NCBI GenBank assembly: GCA_032115775.1
Contig: JAUMBL010000118.1
Location: 1 to 64,000, forward strand
Reading direction: 5' to 3'
DNA from: M3007 sp032115775
GTDB lineage: Bacteria; Bacteroidota; Bacteroidia; Chitinophagales; Saprospiraceae
Length of the DNA: 64,000 bases
The notes beneath the pieces were generated by a model. It searched no databases. It saw only the letters and a program-made list of their open reading frames with translations, and was not told the origin of the DNA. How positions within the stretch are numbered: the first letter of the stretch is position 1; every line of letters begins with the position of its first letter. This document shows positions 50,999 through 59,303 of the stretch, piece after piece. The position numbers and the translations under genes were made by a program.

Positions 50999-52807
50999 TT
51001 ATAAAGCTTGCAGCTCCACCAACCGTCGATAAGCCTGGCCGAGCGCCATGAGTTGATCGTGGGTACCGCGTTCGATAATTCGGCCGGCATCGAGCACGAG
51101 TATTTCATTGGCGTGTTGGATGGTACTAAGTCGGTGGGCGATGACCAGGGCGGTTCGATTAGTCAGCAAGCGATCGAGCGCCGTTTGCACCAGTTTCTCT
51201 GACTCGCTGTCGAGTGCCGAGGTTGCCTCATCGAGAATTAAGATAGGGGGATTTTTTAGCAATGCGCGGGCGATGGTGAGCCTTTGCCGTTGTCCGCCGC
51301 TGAGTTTCGTGCCGCGGTCGCCGATATTGGTATGATATCCATCCGGCAGGGCTGTGATGAAGTCGTGCGCATTGGCGGCCATGGCAGCGCGTTCGATATC
51401 CGCCTGGGTGGCGTTGTCGTTTCCAAAAGCGATATTATTCGCGACCGTATCGTTGAACAGGATGGCTTCCTGGCTTACGATGCCCATTTGTTCCCGCAGA
51501 TCTTTCAGTCGCAATTGGCGGATATCCACGCCGTCGAGCAGGATAGCGCCCTCCTGCACATCGTAAAACCGCGGAAGCAGATCCGCCAGCGTACTCTTTC
51601 CGGCGCCGGAAGCGCCGACCAGCGCGATGATTTTTCCACGGGGGAGGCGGATATTGATATTTTTGACGGCGGGTCGTTCGGCGTTGGCGTATTGAAAGGA
51701 GACGTTTTGAAATTCCACGGCGTCCGAGAATCGTTCTACGGGCAGGGCATCCGGCGCGTCCTGAATTTGAAGCGGCGTATCCAGCACGCGTTGCACGCGC
51801 TCCAGGGCGCCCATCCCTTTGCGGATACTGTACAACGCCGAGGCAAAGGCTTTAGCCGGATCAATCACATTGTAAAAAGCGTACAGGAAAGTGATGAACG
51901 TTTCTGCCGACAAACTGCCGGAAAACACCTTGGCTGAGCCGAACCACAGCAGCACGGCCACAACGGATATCCCCAGAAATTCCGACAGCGGCGAAGCCAG
52001 ATCGCGGCGGCGGTAGATGCGTGTTTGCATATGGGCGTACGCGCTGTTTTCCCGGTAAAAACGCGCGCGCTGGTATGCTTCCGCATTAAACCCTTTGATA
52101 ATCCGCAGGCCGCCCAATGTTTCTTCAATCAGCGAGGCCAGCGCGCCGAATTGTTGCTGTGCCTGTCCGGATTGCCGGCGCAGATTTCGCCCTAGCCGAC
52201 CGATTACCACGCCGGCGAACAACAGGAGCGTCAGCACAAACAGCGTCAGCGTTGGCGAGAATGCGATCATCACGGTCAAGCTCCCCAGAATTACAATAGG
52301 TTCGCGGACAATCGCCTCCATCACCCCGATGATACTCCACTCGATTTCCTGCACATCGGTGGTCATTCGGCTCATCAGATCCCCTTTGCGTTCTTCCGAG
52401 AAAAAAGCCAGCGGCAGGGCGAGCGATTTTTGGATAAATTGTTGGCGCAGATCGCGCACCAGTCCATTTCGGACGGGCGCGAGGAAATAGAGCGACAGGT
52501 ATCGGAAGAGATTTTTACCCAGAAAAATGAGCACCAGGACGAGGCAAACCAATCCGAGCGCCTGTTCGCGGCCGTGTTGCCGAATTAATTCTGCGAAGAA
52601 CCAATTTGTATAAGCCTCTACCGTATGCCACTGGAGGCCTTCCGGCGGGTAGCTTGCCGAGGCGGGCGTGCGGTTAAACAGGATTTGCAGGAAAGGCAAT
52701 AGTGCGGGAATGCTAATGACCATAAACAGGGACATTAGCACATTGCAGCAGACGGCCAGCAGCAGCAGGCGTTTGTATGGAAGGAAATAGCGAAGGAGTT
52801 GCAGCAT
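50999..52807 (-). CDS. ABC exporter, MsbA-like half transporter, 602 aa
   Basis: Six-helix transmembrane domain (about 1-330) fused to one ATPase domain (about 350-602), the homodimeric type I exporter layout of MsbA and lipid/multidrug exporters. ATPase motifs: Walker A LVGASGAGKSTLADLLPRFY, Q-loop LREQMGIVSQEAILFNDTV, signature LSGGQRQRLTIARALL, Walker B ILILDEATSALDSESE and the H-loop ALVIAHRLSTI. The loop RKGDLMSRMTTDVQEIEWSI (about 139-158) is typical of the family. The substrate, lipid A precursor or other, cannot be decided. Confidence 0.93.
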   Translation of the reverse strand: MLQLLRYFLPYKRLLLLAVCCNVLMSLFMVISIPALLPFLQILFNRTPASASYPPEGLQWHTVEAYTNWFFAELIRQHGREQALGLVCLVLVLIFLGKNLFRYLSLYFLAPVRNGLVRDLRQQFIQKSLALPLAFFSEERKGDLMSRMTTDVQEIEWSIIGVMEAIVREPIVILGSLTVMIAFSPTLTLFVLTLLLFAGVVIGRLGRNLRRQSGQAQQQFGALASLIEETLGGLRIIKGFNAEAYQRARFYRENSAYAHMQTRIYRRRDLASPLSEFLGISVVAVLLWFGSAKVFSGSLSAETFITFLYAFYNVIDPAKAFASALYSIRKGMGALERVQRVLDTPLQIQDAPDALPVERFSDAVEFQNVSFQYANAERPAVKNINIRLPRGKIIALVGASGAGKSTLADLLPRFYDVQEGAILLDGVDIRQLRLKDLREQMGIVSQEAILFNDTVANNIAFGNDNATQADIERAAMAANAHDFITALPDGYHTNIGDRGTKLSGGQRQRLTIARALLKNPPILILDEATSALDSESEKLVQTALDRLLTNRTALVIAHRLSTIQHANEILVLDAGRIIERGTHDQLMALGQAYRRLVELQAL

Positions 52808-52860
52808 GCAGTCGGACGCCGGGCGAAACCGCGGCCGGCCTTGCGGCCGGTTTCCGTCGC

Positions 52861-54210
52861 CTACAGCGATTCGTTTTTAAAATCCCAGGTATTTAGAAAG
52901 CCGGTATGGAAATCCCCTTTTCGGAACGCCTCATTGCGCATCAGGCGCTGGTGAAACGGCACGGTAGTTTTGATCCCTTCTACGATAAATTCGTCGAGTG
53001 CGCGCTCCATTTTTTGAATAGCCTCCTCGCGTGTGCGTGCGCGCACGATCAATTTGGCGATCATCGAGTCATAGTACGGCGGGATGGTATAGCCGGCGTA
53101 CACATGCGTATCCACCCGAATACCGTGCCCTTTGGGCGAGTGGAAAGACGTGATGCGCCCCGGACTGGGTCGAAAATCGTTGAACGGGTCTTCTGCATTG
53201 ATCCGGCATTCGATCGCATGCATTTCCGGGAAGTAGTTTTTCCCGCTGATAGGGATACCGGCTGCAATTTTGATTTGTTCCTTGATCAGATCGAAGTCAA
53301 TGACTTCTTCCGTCACGGTATGTTCAACCTGGATGCGGGTATTCATTTCCATGAAATAGAAATTCCGGTATTTATCCACCAGGAATTCTACCGTGCCTAC
53401 GCCTTCATACTGAATGGCCTCACAAGCTTTCACGGCCGCTTCGCCCATTTTAGCACGCAATTCGGGCGTCATAAAGGGCGAGGGAGATTCTTCCACCAAT
53501 TTTTGGTGGCGGCGTTGGATCGAGCAGTCGCGTTCGGAGAGGTGACAGGCCTTTCCGAACTGATCGCCGGCGACCTGGATTTCGATATGGCGCGGTTCTT
53601 CGATAAACTTTTCCATGTAGATCCCTTCGTTCCCGAAAGCAGCTTTAGCCTCCCGGCGGGCGGTTTCCCATTGTTTTTCGAATTCTTCCTCTTTCCAGAC
53701 AATGCGCATTCCTTTCCCGCCACCGCCGGCAGTCGCTTTCAGGATCACGGGGTATCCAATATCTTTGGCTAATTTCAGGCCGGTTTTTACGTCGCGCAGC
53801 AATCCTTCCGAGCCGGGGATACAAGGCACATTAGCCTTGATCATTGTTTCCTTAGCCGTTATTTTATCGCCCATGGAACGAATTTGTTCCGGCGTTGGTC
53901 CGATAAATTTGATGCCGTATTCGCGGCAGACCTCTGCGAAGTCGGCATTTTCCGCCAAAAAGCCATATCCGGGATGCACTGCATCGGCGTTGGTGATTTC
54001 TACCGCCGCCATAATGCGGGGGATATTGAGATAACTCTCTGCGGAGGCCGGCGGGCCGATACAAACGGCTTCGTCGGCAAAGCGCACGTGCAGACTATCG
54101 CGATCAGCTGTGGAGTAGATCGCCACAGTCTTGATATTCATCTCTTTACACGTGCGGATAATACGCAGGGCTATTTCCCCGCGATTCGCGATGAGTATTT
54201 TTTTAAACAT
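52861..54210 (-). CDS. accC: Acetyl-CoA carboxylase, biotin carboxylase subunit
   Basis: Carboxylates the biotin on AccB with bicarbonate and ATP, first half-reaction of malonyl-CoA synthesis. N-terminal domain KILIANRGEIALRIIRTCKE (4-23), ATP-grasp domain with the Gly-rich loop TAGGGGKGMRIVWKEEE (about 160-176), and catalytic HIEIQVAGDQFGKACHLSER with EMNTRIQVEHTVTE (about 285-298). Length 449 aa is standard. It follows accB on the same strand, with a palindromic repeat (54250-54410) in the 198-bp gap. Confidence 0.97.
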   Translation of the reverse strand: MFKKILIANRGEIALRIIRTCKEMNIKTVAIYSTADRDSLHVRFADEAVCIGPPASAESYLNIPRIMAAVEITNADAVHPGYGFLAENADFAEVCREYGIKFIGPTPEQIRSMGDKITAKETMIKANVPCIPGSEGLLRDVKTGLKLAKDIGYPVILKATAGGGGKGMRIVWKEEEFEKQWETARREAKAAFGNEGIYMEKFIEEPRHIEIQVAGDQFGKACHLSERDCSIQRRHQKLVEESPSPFMTPELRAKMGEAAVKACEAIQYEGVGTVEFLVDKYRNFYFMEMNTRIQVEHTVTEEVIDFDLIKEQIKIAAGIPISGKNYFPEMHAIECRINAEDPFNDFRPSPGRITSFHSPKGHGIRVDTHVYAGYTIPPYYDSMIAKLIVRARTREEAIQKMERALDEFIVEGIKTTVPFHQRLMRNEAFRKGDFHTGFLNTWDFKNESL

Positions 54211-54249
54211 ACGGTTGTGCGTTAGATTCAGCGCGCGGCGGCGACTATG

Positions 54250-54410
54250 AGAGCATGTTTAGATTTCAGTCGCCGGGCTGCGAGCGTCAAATTTTATTTT
54301 TTGCAGCGTTAAATTTTTCGCCGGATAGTACGCATTCGACTGCAAAATTTGCCTTGATAAAAACAAAATTTGCGCGCATTCGCCTCGGCACTGAAATTTA
54401 AACATCCTCT
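54250..54410. repeat. 161-bp palindromic element between accB and accC (GCATGTTTAG family, copy 3)
   Basis: Ends 54250-54270 and 54390-54410 pair at 19 of 21 positions. The interior holds a second inverted pair (CAAATTTT...GCAG / CTGCAAAATTTG) and two copies of GCATTCG. The right arm reaches into the accB stop codon (54411-54409). It shares GTTTAGATTT...GCCGGGCTG with the palindrome at 49600-49656. Confidence 0.65.
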
Positions 54411-54912
54411 AAGCGGGATCTACGAGGAAGAGCGGTTGGTCATACTCCACCGGAGCGGCGTCTTCCACGAGCACCTTCACGATTTTGCCTTTTACGTCCG
54501 ACTCAATTTCATTGAACAGTTTCATCGCCTCGATGATACAAACGGGGCTACCCACGCCGACTGTATCGCCGATTTTCACAAACGGCCCTTTATCCGGCGA
54601 GGGACTGCGATAAAAAGTGCCGACCATGGGCGATTTAATCGCGATCAGGTTGGCATTTTCATCAGCGGCCGGAGCGGGTGCCGGGCTGGCCGGGGCGACA
54701 GCGGGTCTTTCGGCGGGCGCCGCGGCGGGCAGTGCGACGGAAACTGCTGCGGGGGCGGCGGGGAGAACAACCGGAGCAAGGGGAGCGGCCGCTGTTTCGG
54801 CGCCGTTTTGATTGCGGATGACCAGTTTAAAGTCGTCCTGTTCCAGCTTAAATTCTGCCAGTTTGTGTTTGCTGACCAAGCGGATCAGCTCTTGTATCTG
54901 GTTAAAGTCCAT
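54409..54912 (-). CDS. accB: Acetyl-CoA carboxylase biotin carboxyl carrier protein
   Basis: Carries biotin between the carboxylase and transferase subunits. The N-terminal helix region (1-50, IQELIRLVSKHKLAEFKLEQ) is followed by an Ala/Pro-rich flexible linker (about 52-88). The C-terminal biotinyl domain (about 90-167) carries the biotinylation site K131 in IEAMKLFNEIES. Length 167 aa is usual. The order fabH-efp-accB-accC on one strand is common in Bacteroidota. Confidence 0.96.
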   Translation of the reverse strand: MDFNQIQELIRLVSKHKLAEFKLEQDDFKLVIRNQNGAETAAAPLAPVVLPAAPAAVSVALPAAAPAERPAVAPASPAPAPAADENANLIAIKSPMVGTFYRSPSPDKGPFVKIGDTVGVGSPVCIIEAMKLFNEIESDVKGKIVKVLVEDAAPVEYDQPLFLVDPA

Positions 54913-55019
54913 ACAGGCAAATTAATTTACGGAGAAAAAAAAATTTGGGGGAGTAAAGGAAAAATTTTTCTTTGAAAAAATTGCCCCTGCTCCCCCAAAA
55001 TCTCAAAAAAAAGTTCAAA

Positions 55020-55586
55020 TTACTTTTTGACCCGCTCCATATATGCGCCGGTGGCCGTATCAATTTTGATAAAATCGCCGGTGTCGCAAAAAAGCGGCAC
55101 GCGTACTTCCGCGCCGGTTTCGACGGTTGCGGGTTTCAGCGTATTGGTGGCGGTATCACCGCGCAAGCCAGGTTCGGTATAAGTAATTTGGAGTACGACC
55201 GTTTGCGGCAATTCTGCGGAAAGTGGTAGATCCTTCGCGGCATCGTACAATAAATCTACAATATCGCCTTCTTTCAGAAACTGACCGTTGTCGATCATGG
55301 ATTCCGGCAGCGTCATCTGCTCGAAGGATTCCTGATCCATCAGTGCATAGCCGTTTTCTTCCTGATACAGAAACTGCATAGGGCGGCGCTCCACCCGTAC
55401 TTCCGTGATGTTGTGTCCGCTCTGGAAGGTATGTTCGATTACCTTTCCCGAGGTCGTACTTTTGAGTTTTGTCCAGACCTTTCCGCTCCCTCGGCCTACC
55501 TGAAAGCGCTGAAAATCAATCACTTTCATAATGTCGTTGTTTAATTCGATGCAAAGGCCGTTTCGGATATCCGCCGTTGTTGCCAT
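55020..55586 (-). CDS. efp: Translation elongation factor P, with an Arg-type shortened tip loop
   Basis: EF-P relieves ribosome stalling at polyproline. Three beta-barrel domains fill 188 aa: MATTADIRNGLCIELNNDIM start, VERRPMQFLYQEENGYALMD in the middle and TYTEPGLRGDTATNTLKPAT with VRVPLFCDTGDFIKIDTATG at the end. The domain I tip reads FQVGRGSGKVWTKLK (28-42). Against the usual VKPGKGxAFVRTKLK it is two residues shorter and has Arg32 where Lys is normally modified. It sits between fabH and accB. Confidence 0.95.
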   Translation of the reverse strand: MATTADIRNGLCIELNNDIMKVIDFQRFQVGRGSGKVWTKLKSTTSGKVIEHTFQSGHNITEVRVERRPMQFLYQEENGYALMDQESFEQMTLPESMIDNGQFLKEGDIVDLLYDAAKDLPLSAELPQTVVLQITYTEPGLRGDTATNTLKPATVETGAEVRVPLFCDTGDFIKIDTATGAYMERVKK

Positions 55587-55642
55587 AATAAACTTATGTC
55601 TTGATTTAGATAATTTGCCCGGAATGGGGCGTTTTAGCGCCG

Positions 55643-55650
55643 CAAAAGTA
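55643..55650 (-). promoter_or_regulatory. -7 element TACTTTTG of efp
   Basis: Exact TAnnTTTG on the minus strand, 56 bases before the efp ATG, in the 125-bp gap after fabH. It suggests efp-accB-accC can be transcribed apart from fabH. Confidence 0.45.
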
Positions 55651-55711
55651 GCGTTTTTTAGTTGAATTTACTTTTGGGTTAGATTGAAAATAAATTTTGC
55701 TTTAGTTCTTA

Positions 55712-56704
55712 TTAGTATGCCCATTTAAGCAATAGCGCGCCCCAGGTAAATCCGCCGCCGAAGGCCGTCAGGATGATATGATCTCCTTTTTGGAACTGGT
55801 TTTCATATTCCCACATACAGAGCGGCAGGGTTGCAGCGGTCGTATTGCCGTATTTTTGGATATTGACCGTTACTTTCTCCATGGGGAAGTTCAGGTGTTC
55901 TGCCACGGAGGTGATAATGCGCATATTGGCCTGGTGTGGAATCAGCCAGTTGACGTCCTCGATGGCCATATTATTACGGTGCAGGAGGTCGTTAATTGCG
56001 CTGGTCATGCCTTCGATGGCATACTTGAACACGCGTTTTCCTTCCTGATAGACGAAATGCTCGCGGTTTGCCACGGTTTCTGCCGTGGCCGGTTTTTTAG
56101 AGCCGCCCGCTTTCATATGAAGGAACTCCCGTCCGGCGCCATCTGCGCGCAGTATAAAATCCATGACCCCCGTATCATCGCGACGCGGTTCCAGCAGCAC
56201 GGCGCCGGCGCCGTCGCCGAAGATCACGCAGGTATTGCGATCCTGGTAGTCAATGATGGAGGACATCATATCGGCGCCGATCACGATCACCTTATTATAG
56301 GTTTCACTTTGGATAAACTGCGCGCCGGTGGACAGGGCGTACAGGAAGCCGGAACAGGCCGCATTGATATCGTATCCGAAGGCGTTTTTGGCGCCGATTT
56401 TATCGCAAACCGTATTGGCGGTGTCGGGGAAAACCATATCGCCCGTGATGGTGCCGACGATCACCAGATCAATTTCTTCCGGTTGGGTACCGGTTTTTTC
56501 GAGCAGCCCTTTGACTGCTTCCACGCACATATCGCTGGTGGCCCATCCGGGGGTGCGCAGGATGCGTCTTTCCTGGATACCGGTTCTGGATAAAATCCAT
56601 TCATCATTGGTATCCACCAATTTTTCCAGATCGGCATTGGTGAGTTTATCCGGCGGCGTCCAGCCTTGCACCCCGGTGATTGCAGCTCGTAGTTTGTGCG
56701 TCAT
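55712..56704 (-). CDS. fabH: 3-oxoacyl-[ACP] synthase III
   Basis: Condenses acetyl-CoA (or branched starters) with malonyl-ACP to begin fatty acid synthesis. The catalytic triad is intact: C117 in NAACSGFLYAL, H257 in WLIPHQANMRI and N287 in YGNTTAATLP. The sequence TNDEWILSRTGIQERRI (32-48) is typical. Length 330 aa is standard. It heads the fabH-efp-accB-accC cluster. The -7 box lies at 56793-56800. rpmF/plsX are not upstream here. Confidence 0.97.
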   Translation of the reverse strand: MTHKLRAAITGVQGWTPPDKLTNADLEKLVDTNDEWILSRTGIQERRILRTPGWATSDMCVEAVKGLLEKTGTQPEEIDLVIVGTITGDMVFPDTANTVCDKIGAKNAFGYDINAACSGFLYALSTGAQFIQSETYNKVIVIGADMMSSIIDYQDRNTCVIFGDGAGAVLLEPRRDDTGVMDFILRADGAGREFLHMKAGGSKKPATAETVANREHFVYQEGKRVFKYAIEGMTSAINDLLHRNNMAIEDVNWLIPHQANMRIITSVAEHLNFPMEKVTVNIQKYGNTTAATLPLCMWEYENQFQKGDHIILTAFGGGFTWGALLLKWAY

Positions 56705-56792
56705 ATTGAAATAGGTGTTTAGTACGACCTGGCCGGTTTGCCTTTTGGGGCAACGGTGGCGGGCAGGGCGTATCGCGTGATCAAAAACGGCG

Positions 56793-56800
56793 CAAAGGTA
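56793..56800 (-). promoter_or_regulatory. -7 element TACCTTTG of fabH
   Basis: Exact TAnnTTTG on the minus strand, 88 bases before the fabH ATG. The divergent prenyltransferase gene starts at 56919. Confidence 0.5.
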
Positions 56801-56918
56801 GTTATTTGTGCGATTGAGCGCCTATCTGGGTTTCATGATTCGGAGGCATTTGCGGATCTTCGGAAAAAAAGGTTCCACTGCAGGTGGCGGCACAGCGTTT
56901 TTTTTGTTCATTTGCGGC

Positions 56919-57785
56919 ATGAAGCGTTATTTTTCGCTGATAAAATTCAGCCATACGGTATTTGCCCTGCCCTTTGCCTTGGTAGGCTTCTTCCTTGCTT
57001 TTGCCGAGCGGTCGGGCGAGGTTCCCTTGCGTTTGTTCTTTTTGGTGCTGTTGTGCATGGTATTTGCGCGGAGCGCCGCCATGGGTTTCAATCGGTGGTT
57101 AGACCGTGACGTGGACGCCCTGAATCCGCGGACAAAAATGCGGGAGATTCCTTCCGGCGCCATTCATCCGAAGGCGGTGCTGGTCTTTGTACTGGTCAAT
57201 TGTGCGTTGTTTATTGCGGCGACCTGGTTCATCAATCCGCTTTGCTTTTACCTGTCGCCGGTTGCCCTTGCGGTCGTGCTGGGCTACAGTTACACCAAGC
57301 GTTTCACTTGGTTCTGTCATTTTGTATTAGGCGTCGGGCTTGGATTGGCGCCGGTGGGCGCGTATATAGCTGTTACCGGCGGGTTTGGGATAGCGGCGGT
57401 ATGGTATGGACTGACCGTATTGTTTTGGACGGCGGGTTTTGACATTATTTACGCGCTGCAGGACGAGGATTTTGACAAAGCGCAGCAGCTGCATTCCATT
57501 CCCGCCCGATTGGGCAAGGCGCGGGCGCTGCGTTTATCTGAATGGTTGCACCTCGTATCGGCTGCGTGCATGGTCTTGGCGGTCAGCGCGACAGCCTCAC
57601 TTTTGCCGGGCGTCACCGGCTGGCTGCTGTGGATTGGCGCCGGCGGTTTTCTGGCATTATTGTTTTATCAACATACGATCGTTCGTCCCGATGATTTGAG
57701 TCGGGTGAACCTTGCGTTTTTTACCACCAACGGATTTGCCAGCCTGTTTTTCGGCGCACTGGCTATTTTAGACCTTCTGATCTGA
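56919..57785 (+). CDS. UbiA-type polyprenyltransferase (UbiA/MqnP-like), 288 aa
   Basis: Membrane prenyltransferase of the UbiA family that joins a polyprenyl chain to an aromatic acceptor. The first Asp-rich motif NRWLDRDVDALNPRTKMREI (about 63-82) matches the 4-hydroxybenzoate type. The second motif region DIIYALQDEDFDKAQQLHSI is present. About eight hydrophobic segments are seen. In Bacteroidota without ubiquinone, such genes usually serve the futalosine menaquinone route (MqnP); that is an inference. ATG 56919 lies 4 bases after TTCATTTG, one mismatch from a -7 box. It is followed 4 bases later by purN. Confidence 0.87.
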   Translation: MKRYFSLIKFSHTVFALPFALVGFFLAFAERSGEVPLRLFFLVLLCMVFARSAAMGFNRWLDRDVDALNPRTKMREIPSGAIHPKAVLVFVLVNCALFIAATWFINPLCFYLSPVALAVVLGYSYTKRFTWFCHFVLGVGLGLAPVGAYIAVTGGFGIAAVWYGLTVLFWTAGFDIIYALQDEDFDKAQQLHSIPARLGKARALRLSEWLHLVSAACMVLAVSATASLLPGVTGWLLWIGAGGFLALLFYQHTIVRPDDLSRVNLAFFTTNGFASLFFGALAILDLLI

Positions 57786-57789
57786 TTGC

Positions 57790-58365
57790 ATGCGACATAT
57801 TGCCATTTTTGCTTCGGGTGGCGGCAGCAACGCCCGAAAAATCATGGAGCGTTTTCAGCGCCACCGGGACATTCGCGTGGTGTTGGTTGTTTCCAACAAG
57901 CGGGACGCCGGCGTCCTGGCCGTTGCTGCGGAGTTTGGCGTGGACACCCTCGTGATCAACCGGTCTTATTTTTATGAAACAGAGGCGCTCCTGGGCGAGT
58001 TGCGCGCGCGGGGCGTGGATTTCGTGGTACTGGCCGGTTTTCTTTGGTTGGCGCCTACTTACCTCGTTGCAGCGTTTCCGCGACGCATCCTCAACATCCA
58101 TCCGGCGTTGTTGCCCAAATACGGCGGCAAAGGGATGTACGGGCGGCATGTTCACGAGGCTGTGAAAGCTGCGGGCGAAACAGAAACCGGCATGACCATT
58201 CACTATGTAAACGAGCGATACGACGAGGGCGACATTGTATTTCAAGCCTCCTGTCCGGTACTCCCGGACGACACGCCGGATATGATTGCCCGGAACGTAC
58301 TGGCATTGGAGCACCGCTACTTCCCGGAGCTTGTGGAGCGTTTGGTAAACGAACTGCCGGGGTAG
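57790..58365 (+). CDS. purN: Phosphoribosylglycinamide formyltransferase
   Basis: Third step of purine synthesis, formylating GAR with 10-formyl-THF. Motifs: HIAIFASGGGSNARKIMERF (3-22), which binds the substrate phosphate, the catalytic region FLWLAPTYLVAAFPRRILNIHPALLPKYGG with the Asn-His pair, and the Asp in HYVNERYDEGDIVFQ. Length 191 aa is typical. It lies between two UbiA-superfamily genes, 4 bases after the first. No other purine gene is near. Confidence 0.95.
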   Translation: MRHIAIFASGGGSNARKIMERFQRHRDIRVVLVVSNKRDAGVLAVAAEFGVDTLVINRSYFYETEALLGELRARGVDFVVLAGFLWLAPTYLVAAFPRRILNIHPALLPKYGGKGMYGRHVHEAVKAAGETETGMTIHYVNERYDEGDIVFQASCPVLPDDTPDMIARNVLALEHRYFPELVERLVNELPG

Positions 58366-58385
58366 CGCGGCCGCGCAGAAATGCG

Positions 58386-58393
58386 TACCTTTG
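58386..58393 (+). promoter_or_regulatory. -7 element TACCTTTG of the second prenyltransferase gene
   Basis: Exact TAnnTTTG, ending 4 bases before the ATG at 58398, so the transcript is probably leaderless. Confidence 0.6.
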
Positions 58394-58397
58394 CTCC

Positions 58398-59270
58398 ATG
58401 ACCGTTCGGCATCTACTCCATTTGATACGGATTGAGCATTGGGTGAAGAATTTGTTTCTTTTCATCCCCGCTTTTTTCGGCGCCAAATTGCTGGCGGAGG
58501 GCGTCCTGCTGCGCGCCGTTGCGGGTTTCATTGCGTTTTCACTTGTTGCCTCTGCGGTGTACGTCCTGAACGACCTGGTAGATGCGAAGCAGGATCGGAA
58601 TCATCCGGACAAATGTCGGCGGCCGATCGCCAGCGGGGCGATTTCCAGCAGGCAGGCAATCATCGTATTAGCGGGGCTGTTGATTTCAGGCTCGCTATTG
58701 GCCGGTTATTTGAGCAACATGATGTTGCTGATCACCCTCATTTATTTTTTCAACAACCTCCTGTATTCATTTTATCTCAAGCATATCGCGCTGGTGGATA
58801 TTTCCCTGATTGGCATCGGATTTTTGATGCGCGTGTACGCGGGCGGGGAAGTGACCGGTGTGGCGGTTTCCCAGTGGCTCACGGTGATGACCTTTTTGTT
58901 GGCGCTGATTTTAGGTCTGGCAAAGCGGCGGGGCGAGTACCTGATTGCCACGGAAGGGCAGGTTTTTCGGAAAGCGTTAGAGGGGTACAACCTGCCCTTT
59001 TTGGATATGAGCATGGTTGTTTGCTCAACCGTTGCCGTGGTGGCCTATTTGATGTATTGTTTTTCCCCGGAAGTCACCCAACGGATCGGAAACGAAAAAA
59101 TCTACTACACCGCCTTTTTTGTCGTACTCGGCGTACTGCGCTACTTGCAACTGACGCTGGTGTTCAATAAAACCGAATCCCCCACCCGCGCCCTCTTGCG
59201 CGACGGTTTTCTAAAAATTGTTTTACTTGCCTGGATCAGCGCATTCGTGTGGCTGCTCTATGCGCAATAA
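58398..59270 (+). CDS. UbiA-superfamily decaprenyl-phosphate phosphoribosyltransferase-like protein, 290 aa
   Basis: Membrane prenyl-phosphate transferase of the UbiA superfamily, closest in motif to DPPR synthase (Rv3806c). The first motif NDLVDAKQDRNHPDKCRRPI (about 57-76) with ASGAIS following is diagnostic. The second Asp motif lies around SLIGIGFLMRVYAGGEVTG. About eight membrane segments. In mycobacteria this activity starts arabinan lipid-donor synthesis; in Bacteroidota the product's use is unknown, possibly a surface glycan. The ATG at 58398 follows the promoter box directly, so the longer frame overlapping purN is rejected. Confidence 0.88.
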   Translation: MTVRHLLHLIRIEHWVKNLFLFIPAFFGAKLLAEGVLLRAVAGFIAFSLVASAVYVLNDLVDAKQDRNHPDKCRRPIASGAISSRQAIIVLAGLLISGSLLAGYLSNMMLLITLIYFFNNLLYSFYLKHIALVDISLIGIGFLMRVYAGGEVTGVAVSQWLTVMTFLLALILGLAKRRGEYLIATEGQVFRKALEGYNLPFLDMSMVVCSTVAVVAYLMYCFSPEVTQRIGNEKIYYTAFFVVLGVLRYLQLTLVFNKTESPTRALLRDGFLKIVLLAWISAFVWLLYAQ

Positions 59271-59303
59271 ACCGCCTCCGGGAAACCGGAGCCTGTCTGC
59301 ATC

